64,000 bases of DNA from Mikania micrantha (Eukaryota; Streptophyta; Magnoliopsida; Asterales; Asteraceae): assembly GCA_009363875.1 (NCBI GenBank), contig CM018695.1, positions 60,817,433 through 60,881,432 of the forward strand, given 5' to 3'. The notes beneath the pieces were generated by a model, which saw only the letters and a program-made list of their open reading frames with translations, was not told the origin of the DNA and ran no database searches. Within the stretch, counting starts at the first letter, position 1. Each line of letters begins with the position of its first letter. The position numbers were made by a program, and so were the translations under genes. Below, in pieces: positions 11,745 to 23,300 of this stretch.

Positions 11745-13644
11745 GGGCATATGTAAGGGACAAGCCCTAGCCAACATCCCACCACATACTAATATGCATA
11801 TGACACTGCTGTTAATGATAATTAAGCATTTTTACCCTTAACACAATCCCATAAGTTCTTCTGTTGGTTGTCCCTGTCATTACAATCATTTGAAATCCAT
11901 GTTGATTTCACAAGTTCATCACACATTATGATCAACTACAGTAATTGTATAAACAGTTATAAATGCTTTATTAAATAAATAAATAAACATTTAATAAAAC
12001 CTAAGTCCTATTGATTGGGGCCTTTGGTCATACTCGAGTAGACTAGTCTGTCAATCTAGGTACTTAGTATTTAGGGAGTCTGTAAATATCCTCAAACATA
12101 TGACCTACAAATCAAACGGTCTAGCTAGGACTTCTTGAAATGTAGGGTTTTTGTTTCGTCTGTTTTGGCATATGTTATCTCTGATATTTCCCAGGTTTTC
12201 CCTTGAAAATGATTTATTGATTCGTCTGATTCTGTTACAAGATGTACTTGATTCGTTAATCATAGAATACTAGATTCATTGATCAAATGTACACTTGATT
12301 CATAGTTCAACAAACACTTGATTTGTAGAACATTGAATATTGTCTTTGCAAAGATTGTTTTGTTTGATTTGTTGAAGTCCCACACTTGTTTCACCAAAAT
12401 GTTTCATTTGATTCATTGAATTCACCCAATTGATTTGTCAAGATGTTTAGTCTGATTCCTTGAACTCCCACACTTGTTTTGTCAAAATGTTTGATGTGAT
12501 TCTTTTGAAATGTTTTGATCTGTTGAAATCTTTTAGTTTAAATCTGATTATTCACTTAATTTATAAGTAAATCAGTTAGTAAACCTGCATAAAATCTTCC
12601 TAGACATGGTCTAGGATAACATTTTTATATATGTAAACATATAAAATTAAAAGCATTTAAGTAAACAATTTAATAAACAGTTCATGCATGCTTCTCAGCC
12701 CTGCGTTTTAAAAACAAAATGTTAGAAAAGGGCAATGAACTCACCTGTGTTGATGGCTAATGTACTATCACAGAATGCGCACTCTTGTTTGTTGGCTAAG
12801 TTTCTTCAGTTCCTGAGTTATTTTAATAGAATTCGGATATAATAAGTACGCATAGTAGTCGTTGTGCCTAAGGTTTGGGTCTTGTTATGCGTGCAACTAA
12901 GTGTCTTAGTACTAAGTGTATCTAAGATCTACTCTATCTTAATTACCCTTCTTATGATCCCAAATCCCATGATTAGTTATAATAGCTTACTTTTATATTT
13001 TAGAAAATTTCGGCAGAGTTTCCTTTATTTTATGTTTGAAATCCAGACAAATTTTCATTGTCTATTTTATAACAAAGTCCCAATTCAATCAATTCAAATA
13101 AATATTTAAACCAAAACATTACAATTAATCTTTTATAACAAAATTTAACTAAAAGAAAACGATGCCATTATAATTCACATTTCAAACTAATTAAAACTTT
13201 AGAAGTTATTAACAAACTCTTATAAATTCACCATGTCTTTTCCCTTAATTGATACATCATTATTTGAGTTTAAGTAACCACTTAAGGTATGACGGGCCTA
13301 ATTAAGCCCTATTGGGCCCTCTTAAGCCCATTGACAACCTTTTGATTATTCCTTGTATTATCCCATGTAAATCTCACCTCTAACTACTTGTTATTTATAA
13401 CATATTCTATGAGGCATACTTTAGTAGCCTTGATCCATACTTAGTCTTTAAACTCTAGTTAGTAGTTCTTGATGTTCTAGTTCGTAATAGCACAAGTTTT
13501 GCACAAAATTTGATACTTCATGTCATTCCCATGCACACACACACTTACCCTACTCATGCATGCTCATGTATACCAACCCTATGTGCCATGCCATCAAGGA
13601 ATTTTTGTGATTATCCTTGTTCTAACACCTCTAAAGCAGCGAAC

Positions 13645-14100
13645 CCTTTGTGAGGAACACCTAAGGTTCGGCTAGGTTGACAATATATAGAGTTCGGCTA
13701 TCACCCGGCCACCAACGAACCCTTGGGGTTCGGCCATGCCTCAATTTTCCACGAACCTTTAAGGTTTGGCTAGCTCAAATGATGTCACAGGCTCGTTGCA
13801 TGAGTCCCGTAGGTTCGGTGCAGATGAGACACTGGTTCGGTTAGATGACCATAGTTCGACTAACAAGAAGGTTCGCTCGACAACTAAGGGTTCGTGAACC
13901 AGGGTTCGGTTGTCAGCAATGCAGGGTTCGGGACTCAGACACTCCAGGTTCGTTGCAGGGCTAGGTGCAGGGGGCAGCTTCGTTGCAGGTTCCTGTTCCA
14001 GGGTTCGGCCAAATGGGTTCATTTGGCCATGGGTTTGCCAAGGAGAAAGCTAGGTTCGGCCAATGGTTGAGGGTTCGACCGAGATGTTCTTTCACGAACC
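13645..14100. repeat. GGTTCGG-rich array in the 5' LTR
   Basis: Second copy of the motif cluster, with a few base changes (GGTTCGAC for GGTTCGGC at two sites). It sits in U3, about 1.1-1.5 kb from the LTR start in element sense. Confidence 0.7.
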
Positions 14101-15169
14101 TGCAACTTTTATGAGTCTTAATCTTCATCATAACGAGCTCCAACCTGTTACAATCTTATTCCTAAAACCACCTAGACGTGCAAGGTAACTTAATCAAGTG
14201 TTTCAAACGTTTTATAACCGATTAACACCAATAATCTTAGGGGTCACGAAACATAGATATTAAACCAAAATAAGATCGAGTTTTTACCTCAATTTCGTGG
14301 ATGGAAGCTCGAAATACTTGTACTTCTGTAATCTACAAGATGAGAGGATCGTCTTGACACCAACCTTGCTTGAATCCGACTTGAAACGAAGGAGATTTGC
14401 TAGAGAGAAGATGGTTTCTTGAATGAAATTTAGAGAGAGAGAGAAAACGAGTGAGAGAGAGAAGGAGTGAAAATGGGTGGTGGTTGTGGCATTTAATGCC
14501 ACATTGAATGTGGGGAAAATACCCGGTCGTTTGGTCTCGTTCGTTTTGGCGTAAAATGCCGGTTCGCGTAGTTTTCGCGACGAAGCGACGCGGTTTGTAA
14601 AATTAGAAATCACTTAATTCTTCTAGGTTGTGATTCCTAATAAATTAACTAATATCTTTTATTTATTAAATTTAAAACATAAATTAACCGTTTAAATCGA
14701 AATGTACAGTCGTCGCGCGTATTCGTTCGGATCGTCACCCGTTCGAACACGGCGATAACTATACCTTTCAATCTTGTTTTCTAATTATAGAATATCATTC
14801 AGAACGTTAAACTTTCAGATATATTCGTACAGATCGTCACCTATACGAATAACCCGTAAGTTTAGCACTCACATAACAATATTCATGTGTTTTGTTCTAT
14901 AAGACCTCACATACGTTTATACATAATAAGTCCTAATAACTAATCCCATGATGGTTTTGTGTTGCCAGATAATTATCTGACTCAAAAACCATTGTTCTGA
15001 ACTGTGTTTCTGTCAAATGTTTCTGAATTTGTTCTATGAACACACAGAATGACAATGATAAATGATATGAATAATGAAACATACTGAAATGTATATGATT
15101 CGTACCTGTTTACTGTTCATATGCTGTAGAGATCACTGTTCCGGTGGCGGTTCCGGCACTGATGTTACA

Positions 15170-15174
15170 ATGCT
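15170..15174. repeat. Target-site duplication ATGCT, right
   Basis: Five bases directly after the gypsy 5' LTR, identical to 1716-1720. Confidence 0.9.
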
Positions 15175-16501
15175 TGTATGATCATATTATGACAGAGACA
15201 ACAAAGATGAATATGATAACATAATTTCATAAATCATCAACACAATAGAATAACATAGTTATAAGATTCTATCTTATAATGCTTAATTATTCTTACAAGA
15301 ACAGACACTGAATTATCACAGGTGAACATGATGACAACAACAACTCACATGAATGATATGAAGATAAAATATCTTCATAATATCATTCAACACCGGAGCT
15401 AGCTAAGTATAATAAGACAAGTTCTTATCACACTCAGTTTATAACTCGGTGCCAATTTACAAGATAACACGAAACAAGTATTATCCACCACCTGAGTCGA
15501 CTAAGTGTAGAAAGACTAGTTCTTATAACACTATAGTGGCAACAGGGTGACTATATGGAACAATAAGAATGATAATCATGATAATGTACCTTCATGATAA
15601 CAACATCATTCACACAACAATTAACATTGTATAATAAGAAAACATCTTATACAACTTTGTTAACAACAACGAGAACACACAACATTGAGAACAAACAACA
15701 TTGGTGAACACAATACAATTGATTACTATTGAACTGTCTGCATTATATCATTTCTATCATGTGCCATGTATTCAAGTATGATCATTGTAAGTCCCTTCAG
15801 AAATCGCTGACCAGTTAGTTTGACGTGACTAAACCGACGATACCATAGTGGTACCATAGGTTTGACAAACCTCTAGCTTGTAGGGCTAGTATGTTGATCG
15901 TAATCATCATTGGCCGGTAACGTATGACTGATGACAGGGCGACAAACAGTCAGGGTCTGGTAAGCGACACATGGTGATATTAATCTACAGTGATAAGTAA
16001 TTAATCCATCGTTTCCTGTTGACTAGTAGACTGAGGAATTTATTTTCTCTCATGTCATATTACTAGTAACAGTTTCGATGAGGCCTACGATAATACAAAG
16101 TGGTAGAGGTAAATCGGATGCATTGTAATCTGATTACGTGAAGATTGCAATGGATTCCTTTTAGGCTCTATGCACTTCAAGTTGAGAACATATAACAATT
16201 GGTTAACTAACACTCTTATTTTTAAAAGTTATTAACAGTTAACCCCACAAGCAATGGAATAATAATAAGGATCAGATTAAAGTAATCTATTCTCCTTTAC
16301 ACATCGAGGGTTTATCAATACTTTGGTTTGATGACTAAACCCCTCTTATTATATTATTCTACATATGATACAATGGGTGATGAACACAAACAGACGGGTG
16401 AAATGGAAATGGGGATCTATAGTTGTATTGCAAGTGGTGTTAATTCCTAATAGGTATGTGGTGGGACGATGGCTGGGGCTTGTTTCCCTACATATGTCAT
16501 G

Positions 16502-16508
16502 TATATAA
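16502..16508 (+). promoter_or_regulatory. TATA-like box of LTR L2
   Basis: TATATAAGCAT context identical in layout to the boxes of the neighbouring LTRs. Function is inferred from position only. Confidence 0.4.
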
Positions 16509-17067
16509 GCATAGCTAATAGGATGAGATGTCACTTGTAAATATAACTATGGAGAGGCCATTGTGTGAACGGGTGAATCAAACAAATCTACAAGTAACAT
16601 GTATGACATTGTGATGTGTATGTGAACAATTCAAGGTTTTCAATTATCAAACATATGAACTCATCAACCTAGTGTTGACTTTGTTTAAATGCATGTTTTC
16701 TCAGTTGACGAACATATTTAGTCATCAGACATTCAGGGACATAGCTAGTGGACATTTAGAAGACCTAGCTACATTTTGCGTCGTGCATATTTTGGAATGA
16801 CAAAACAATTAATCATCTTTTGTGGATCTCGTACAATTACAAGATATGACCTTATTGATTCTTTTGATTGGATTTACTTAGTTAAATTATGAGGAAACAA
16901 TGTAATTTAACTTTATAATTCCATTTCATTGTCATGTTAGCATTTCTCATTATTATATCATGTGCTATACAACAATTTGATCATTGTGATTATCAAACGA
17001 TATCGCGCCCCGAGAACTTTCCGCCCGACGGGAAATTCGATCTAGCCCGCCGGCTCGGGGTGTGACA

Positions 17068-17815
17068 GGAACCACGACCCATTGCTGAAAAAAACTAGTG
17101 TCTCACATGTCTCCAAAAATCCGAGCTCGTTTGATTGTTACCAAGCAACGGGTCTTCGGAAACGTCAATGTAGGCACGAGCTAGTGCCACCTCCTAAGAT
17201 TCTGACCATCGAGTAATGGTTGGTTTGGTTGTTTTTTCAGCACTTCCTTTCGTCGGTGCCTACGACGCGATGAAGCCGGTTGGGCGTCGGGTTGTGTTTC
17301 CGGAACCACGTCAACATCGGGATCCGGTTGATTCTTAGAAACATTTCACCGGCGGGTGAGTTTTGGTTGAAAAAAGGTGGTTGTGGGTACCAATTTGAGA
17401 AGGTTAGAAATTGGTTCGGGTTTGGATTGTTTGGATCGAGTTGAAGTCGGTAACAATTCATAAACGGGTTAAAGTATGGGTTGTTTGGATCCATGGTAGT
17501 GTAGAAGTTTTTGAATATTTGAAAGATTTTTTAAGAATATTTGAAAGATTTTTGGAAGATTTTTGAAGATTTTTGAGTGGGTTGAATGAGTTTATATAAG
17601 GTTTAATTTATTTTTTTTTATTTTTTTTGCTTTTCAACGGTAATGTTACTGTTTAAGTTTTTTTTATCCCCCCCTCCCAAACGGTCATCACCCCGTGAGG
17701 AGGGTCACCCCCTTGCCTATCACGCCACCCTCACGCCCCTGTACATTGGCGTGAGGCGCGACCGGGGAATGACCCAGGGGCATCACGTCTGGGTCACGTA
17801 CCATAACACATAGCC
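17068..17815 (-). mobile_element. Truncated PIF/Harbinger-like element
   Basis: Sequence between the end of LTR L2 and AT-rich DNA. Its right end reads GTACCATAACACATAGCC followed by TTA, which looks like a terminal repeat plus a three-base TTA/TAA target. The left end is cut off by the LTR. It contains the start of a minus-strand reading frame resembling the first ORF of Harbinger-type elements, and GC-rich untranslated sequence at 17,680-17,790. Family assignment is tentative. Confidence 0.4.
17237..17494 (-). pseudogene. Harbinger ORF1-like N-terminal fragment
   Basis: An 85-codon frame beginning MDPNNPYFNPFMN, rich in Asn, Pro, Phe and Tyr, ending in a basic stretch before a stop. Plant proteins with this Asn/Pro-rich start are Myb/SANT-like trihelix proteins associated with PIF/Harbinger transposons; I recall this from memory and could not search it. 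The DNA-binding part is missing. A related fragment starts MDPDN on the minus strand at 35,096-35,225. Confidence 0.35.
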
Positions 17816-18067
17816 TTAAAGATAAGGGTTCTAAAGATTTTGCATATGAGTTAAATCATATATTTAGGTTTCCTTCTCGATGAACAATTGCTAGTAACTG
17901 TTGGTTAATTTTTGAAAAAGAATAAAAGAACGATTAAACGTGTTTTACGAAATGAAATTGTTTATGTTAGTCCAAACCTTCAACCATATGTCATTGGATT
18001 GATGAGGATTGGGTTTTCAAGACCTACAAGAGTGTTTCTAAAAAAAAATCGTAAACAAACGTGAAGA
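17816..18067. other. No recognisable feature
   Basis: AT-rich sequence between the Harbinger-like end and the (AAT)n tract. I see no frame, repeat or known motif in it. Confidence 0.5.
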
Positions 18068-18195
<128 letters not shown>

Positions 18196-18456
18196 TAATT
18201 GTTGAAGTGGGCCTGGGTAAGAGTGGTGGGGACAGATGGATGAAGTAAAGGATTTATCGTGACATGCAACTGCTCCAAAAAGACATGAATCAATGTTTGA
18301 TCACTTCACTGTTCATCAACAACCAAACGATTGACAACCCACACATGTTTCCTTCGTACTTTCTTTTTATTTCTTGCTCCGGTCAAAAACTATTGATGAG
18401 ATCCACGATATTTAATTTTTATTAATTATATATTTTAAACACAAATATATAATAGT

Positions 18457-18742
18457 CATTATTTTGTTTTACGTTAAGGTCATTGTGTAATCTACGTGTT
18501 ATTGTGTTATTGTGTTTTACGTTCAGGCTATTGTGTAATATACACATTGTGTGTTATGTTCAGGTCATTGTGTAATATATTCATCATTGTTTTTTATCTT
18601 CAGATGATTATGTAATATAAAATCATTGTGTCTTACGTTCAGGTCATTGTGTAATAGTCATTATTTTGTTTTATGTTAAGGTCATTGTGTAATCTATGTG
18701 TCATTGTGTTTTATGTTCAGATTATTGTGTAATATACACATT
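18457..18742. repeat. Degenerate tandem repeat with TCATTGTGTAAT core
   Basis: Around six diverged copies of a roughly 35-50-bp unit. Each combines TTTTACGTTCAGG (or TTATGTTAAGG), TCATTGTGTAAT and a short ATACACATT tail. Unit lengths vary, so it behaves as an old minisatellite. No coding potential. Confidence 0.7.
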
Positions 18743-19226
18743 GTTGTATTAAATGAATTTGTTTTGTTTTATTATTATGACTTACATATAAAAAGTACGT
18801 GATTTTGTTGTTTCATCAATATTATTTTAATATTTTTAAAGCTTATGAATTTATAAAAAAATAGTTAGACACTACGACGACAAAAAAAACACTAACAAAT
18901 GAAAAGACATAATAATAAACAATTAGACACAATGACGTATTACAAATATAATAGGTAGAGGAAAATGTTTTTTTTAATTTTTTTTATATAACAATACTAT
19001 ACTAGTTTTAAAGATAAAAAAATAATATTGTATATAAAAGTTATGACCGTTTAAAAAAATGGGGGGGAAACATGATAAAAAGTCAACAAAAGTGTCTATG
19101 ACTAAAATACCCTTCCACTAACTTTTTTAATACAACTTTGATCTCAACCACTAAATTATATATTTAATGGCTCACAATCCTTCCACACTTCTCACCAATT
19201 TAAGCCTTTTTACTATAATCTCACCG
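18743..19226. other. AT-rich, no recognisable feature
   Basis: Homopolymer-rich noncoding sequence leading to the first (TA)n tract of the element chain. Confidence 0.5.
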
Positions 19227-20101
19227 TATATATATATATATAGGGTGAGGTTCCCCTAAAAAGTTTATTTTGTCTAAGAAGGTTAAGAAATATTTTCAAA
19301 AACTCGAAAACCGACTCAAACAAACCCCGATTGAATTCATTTTTGCATCATTGGAACCGGTTTGTCGAACCCTAAAACCCAAACCTTAAATCATAAACAA
19401 TAAACCTTAATACTAAAATCAAAACTTTAAAAACAAATCTTTGACATAAAGATAAAACTTAAAAGCTAAAAATCAAGCCCTAAAACCTAAAATCTAAATC
19501 TAGTTGTTAAAACGAAAACTTAAAAGTTAATATTGTAGGGTTCGATGTCACACCCCGGGCCGGCGGGAACGGATCGTGTTTTCCCGTCGGGCGGAAGGTT
19601 CCCGGGGCGCGATATCTTTGAATGATAATCAAATGATCAGATTGTTTACATAGCACATGAGATATAAATGAGAATTGCTAATCATGACATGAAATAGAAT
19701 TACAAAGTTAAATTACATTGTACATCATAATTTAACTAAGTAAATCTAATCAAAAGAATCAATGAGTTTATATCTTGATCTATACAAGATATACAAAAGT
19801 GATTCAATGTTTGTCATCCAAAAAGTATGCAATCAAAAGTAAGCTAGGTCTTCTATAAGTCCTCTAGCTTAACACTTGCATAATTGTATCTACACATGTT
19901 CGTCACCTGAGAAAACATGTATTTAACAAAGTCAACACTAGGTTGGTGAGTTCATAAGTAAGTAAATTGAAAACCATTGAATTTATCATGCACACATCCA
20001 CAATGTCATACTTGTTACTTGTAATTCTTGTTTCATTTGTTTCACCCAATGGTCTCTCCTTAGTTGTATGTACAAGTTGTGTATCACATGACTAAGCATG
20101 C

Positions 20102-20110
20102 TTATATATA
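20102..20110 (-). promoter_or_regulatory. TATA-like box of solo LTR L4
   Basis: Minus-strand CCCTATATATAAGC, the same arrangement as in the other LTRs of this superfamily. Confidence 0.45.
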
Positions 20111-20600
20111 GGGAATCACGTAAGGGTCAAGCCCAGACACTATCCCACCACATACTCAACCAAGTTCCACACTACTTGCGATACAACTAAAGATATCCAT
20201 TTCTCAATTATCCAACTCGTCCGATGTGTAGTCATATGTAAAATAATGTAGAATAATATAGTAAGAGGGGTTTAGTTATCAAACCGAAGTATTGATAGAC
20301 CCTCAATGAATTAAGGAATTTAGATCAATTAAATCTGATCCTTGTATTATTCTATTACTTGTGGGGTTAACTATTATTCACTTTTATGTAATAAGAGTGT
20401 TAGTTAACTATTTGTAATGTAATCTCAATACAACGTATAGAGCCTAAATGAAATCCATTGTAATCCTCACGTAATCAGATTGCAATGCATTTCATTAACC
20501 TCTATTCCGCCGTGTGATCCCAAAGTCTCCAGGTGAAATTGTCCTCATGTAATTAACAAAATTGAATAAGAACTGGTCTTATTACATTATGTTAATTATG

Positions 20601-21194
20601 TGTAAATGATAAGAATCCCATGAAGTTACGTTATCATGATCATCATTTACTGTGAATGATAAGAATCCCATGAAGTTACGTTATCATGATCATCATTCAC
20701 TGTGAATGATAAGAATCCCATGATGTTACGTTATCATGATCATCATTCACTGAAATCCATGCGATCCCAAAGTCTCAATGTGGGATTGTCCTCGTGAAAT
20801 TAACAAGGTCGAATAAGATCTTGTCTTATTACATCATGTTAATTAGGTGTAAATGATAAGAATCCCATGAAGTTACGTTATCATGATCATCATTTACTGT
20901 GAATGATAAGTATCCCATGAAGTTACGTTATCATGATCATCATTCACTGAAATCCATGCGATCCCAAAGTCTCAATGTGGGATTGTTCTCGTGAAATTAA
21001 CAAGGTCGAATAAGAACTTGTCTTATTACATCATGTTAATTAGGTGTAAATGATAAGAATCCCATGAAGTTACGTTATCATGATCATCATTTACTGTGAA
21101 TGATAAGAATCCCATGAAGTTACGTTATCATGATCATCATTCACTGTGAATGATAAGAATCCCATGAAGTTACGTTATCATGATCATCACTCAC
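20601..21194. repeat. 50-bp repeat array with higher-order structure
   Basis: Eight copies of a 50-bp unit (TGTGAATGATAAGAATCCCA at its start) in blocks of 3, 2 and 3: 20,601-20,750, 20,848-20,947 and 21,045-21,194. The blocks are separated by a conserved 97-bp spacer containing a CAAAGTCTCAATGTGGGATT stretch. Each unit starts with AATGATAA and ends with TTATCATGATCATCATT, so single units can fold into hairpins. Confidence 0.9.
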
Positions 21195-22069
21195 TGAAAT
21201 CCATGCGATCCAAAAGTCTCAATGTGGGATTGCCTCGAGTAATTATTTATGTATAAACTGTCTAAATGGTTGTTTATGTGAAAATAACTAAATGTTATAA
21301 GCTATCATCTTATAACTAAGCTATTCTAATGTGTTGATGATTTAGAATTTACATTATCATAATCATCTGAGTTTCCCTGTTATCTCATAATCATACAAGC
21401 ATGCATACAATGATAAGCGATAATAAACAATTTGATATTATCATAATCAAAGTATAAAGAACATGTTAAGCAAAACTTTTAAATAATTAAAAGTAAACAT
21501 GTTTCTCAGCCCCGAAAGTTAAAATCAGTAAAGATTAAAGTAAAAGGGGCATATGAACTCACCTTGTAGCAGTTGGGTTTGACTTGACCTAAATGAGAAT
21601 GCATGCGCTCTTGTTTGAATTTGTTGGTGTGTTTTCACGATCCTGTATTGATTTCACGTTGTTGTAACTTGAAAGTATAAGTTTATAGGGTTTTGTATGT
21701 GTATGTGTAAGTGTTAGCCCTAATGTTGGCTAACACACATAAGGCTTGGTCATGGTCCCCGTTCGGTCGCGTATGCTTGTTTTAAGTCAATAACATTATA
21801 AGTTATCATCTTGTAGGTTTGAACTTGATTTATTCTTGAAATTTGCACATCTTGTCATTAGTTATAATCCCTTTGCTTTGATGAAAGACTTAGTGCTTAT
21901 TTTCCAATTCTACGTTGTTGATCTTGTACACTTTGAACATTTATTGCATAATTATGAATTAATTAAGCAAACATTCTTTTGACATATCTTGTTTTGATCT
22001 TATGAAATGTATTAAACCCATGTGGGTCTAAAATGAAATATGGACCGAACAATGTGACCAAGTTACTTG

Positions 22070-22910
22070 TTGGGCCTTCGTGTAACAAGTTGGGCCTTGG
22101 GCCCAACTCTATGGGTCTTGGATTAACCTTGAACAATTGAGAGTTGTGAGGCCTATTGGAACGTGTGGGCCAATGATATGTGGTGTTGAAATACAAAGGC
22201 CCGGCCAAGTGTTACAAGGCCTAGTAATCAAGTGGCCTTGTGGGCCTCTATTGGGCAACGAGGGTATTGTTGGGCCAGAGGTGGGCCCAAGCAAGAATTG
22301 TTGGGCCTGAAGTTACCATGGGTTGTAGGAACCATAATTGGGCCAGAAGTAGGCTATTGGCCAAGTCGTTTGCAAAGTGGCCCCAAAGTTAGGACAAGTG
22401 CCTTAAAAGTAGGCCTTGGGGTCAAAATCTGTGGGCCTCGGGCTGAATTTGCTGGGCCCAATTGGTTTTGTCTTAGGCCTTCACCAAAACAGTTCGTGGG
22501 CCAAGCTGGGCCTCGCTTAATTGGACTGAAAACAAATGTGGGCTCAGAATTCAAGGTTGTTGGGCCAGAATCGTGGCCTTGGGCCCAAAAACAGTGGGTT
22601 TTGTGTAGTAGGCTGTTGGGCCGAAGAATTAAGCAGTAGTTTGACTTGGGCCTGTAATGTGCCGACTGAATTTGATGTTGGGCCTACCAGTGGCCTAATC
22701 CATTATATGTGTGGGCCAACCAATGAGTCGAATAATGTTCTGGATGTTAACACTATGGCAGCTAGGTCCATTAGGCCAAAGATAATATGGCTGAACGATG
22801 GGCCATATCAGGTCATATTTGGGCTTGCATGTAGTATATGGGCCTGTTAATCATAATGGGCTGTAGGCATTTTGTAGGCTGCTGTTGGGCCACATTTTGG
22901 GCTACTGACC
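22070..22910. repeat. TGGGCC-rich block in solo LTR
   Basis: Over 20 TGGGCC hexamers (by eye) in about 840 bp, spaced irregularly. TGGGCC/T is the plant site II element bound by TCP transcription factors. The open frames here, rich in GP and GL, are by-products of the motif. Confidence 0.7.
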
Positions 22911-22934
22911 AACTCCTTGGCCGCATGAACTTGG

Positions 22935-23300
22935 TGGGTCGGCCGAATCAGGAAAATAAAAGTGGTTTGATATTGTGGTTGTAATCGGTTAAGTCTCCCT
23001 TGGCCTTAGTCGATGTTTCCTGTGACTCGAATGAAGGTATAACCTAAACCAGGGCTTGGCCGAATGGTGTTAATGTTCGAATGTAGGAGTGACTAGCCGA
23101 ATGAGGTTGAGTATGAAGATAGCAGCGTATGAGGAACCACCGAATGAACAGGTGGCTCGAATGACAACTATCCAACCGAATGAGGATGGTGGCGACTGGA
23201 GGTGGGCGAAGGGGGTGTGGCCGGCGAGTGACTACTGGCGAATGAAGGTCAGTCGGTCGGACCTTTGGTCATTCGACCCTTGCTCATTCGACAGGCTGCA
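22935..23300. repeat. CGAATGA-rich block in solo LTR
   Basis: CCGAATG, TCGAATG and related heptamers recur about ten times on the plus strand in 365 bp, directly after the TGGGCC block. Confidence 0.55.

Larger units (their letters stand above)
1721..15169 (-). mobile_element. Ty3/gypsy LTR retrotransposon, Tekay/Del-like, defective
   Basis: A complete element of 13.4 kb on the minus strand. Two direct LTRs (3,942 and 3,927 bp) begin TGTCACACCCC and end GATGTTACA as read on the plus strand. They flank one gag-pol region and are bounded by a perfect 5-bp duplication ATGCT (1716-1720 and 15,170-15,174). A primer site matching initiator tRNA-Met lies next to the right (5') LTR and a short purine tract next to the left (3') LTR. 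The pol order PR-RT-RNaseH-IN defines Ty3/gypsy. The integrase tail contains a chromodomain-like segment, which with the long LTRs fits the Tekay/Del chromovirus lineage (assigned from memory). Three in-frame stops and a hAT insertion make it non-autonomous. The LTRs look almost identical by eye, so the insertion is recent. Confidence 0.93.
11243..15169 (-). repeat. 5' LTR of the gypsy element
   Basis: Right LTR copy, upstream in element orientation. The TATA-like box at 11,736-11,744 lies about 3.4 kb from its 5' end, which implies a very long U3 and an R-U5 of roughly 0.5 kb. It carries a GGTTCGG-rich region at 13,645-14,100. Confidence 0.93.
15170..17067 (+). mobile_element. Right part of LTR L2, ending GGGGTGTGACA
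   Basis: Continuation of the LTR interrupted at 1720. It carries a TATA-like box at 16,502-16,508, the GAACTCACCAACC-type box near 16,658 and the GC-rich terminal block 16,998-17,067. After 17,067 the sequence changes to an unrelated Harbinger-like remnant. It may be a solo LTR or the 3' LTR of an element whose body lies left of the window. Confidence 0.65.

Noticed and set aside
20601..21194. CRISPR-like regular repeats with spacers
   Set aside because: Units are directly adjacent 50-bp tandem copies and the 97-bp spacers are themselves identical repeats; eukaryotic LTR context.
22232..22850. Overlapping frames of 104-135 codons on both strands
   Set aside because: They follow from the TGGGCC motif cluster in the solo LTR; no domain, no start context.
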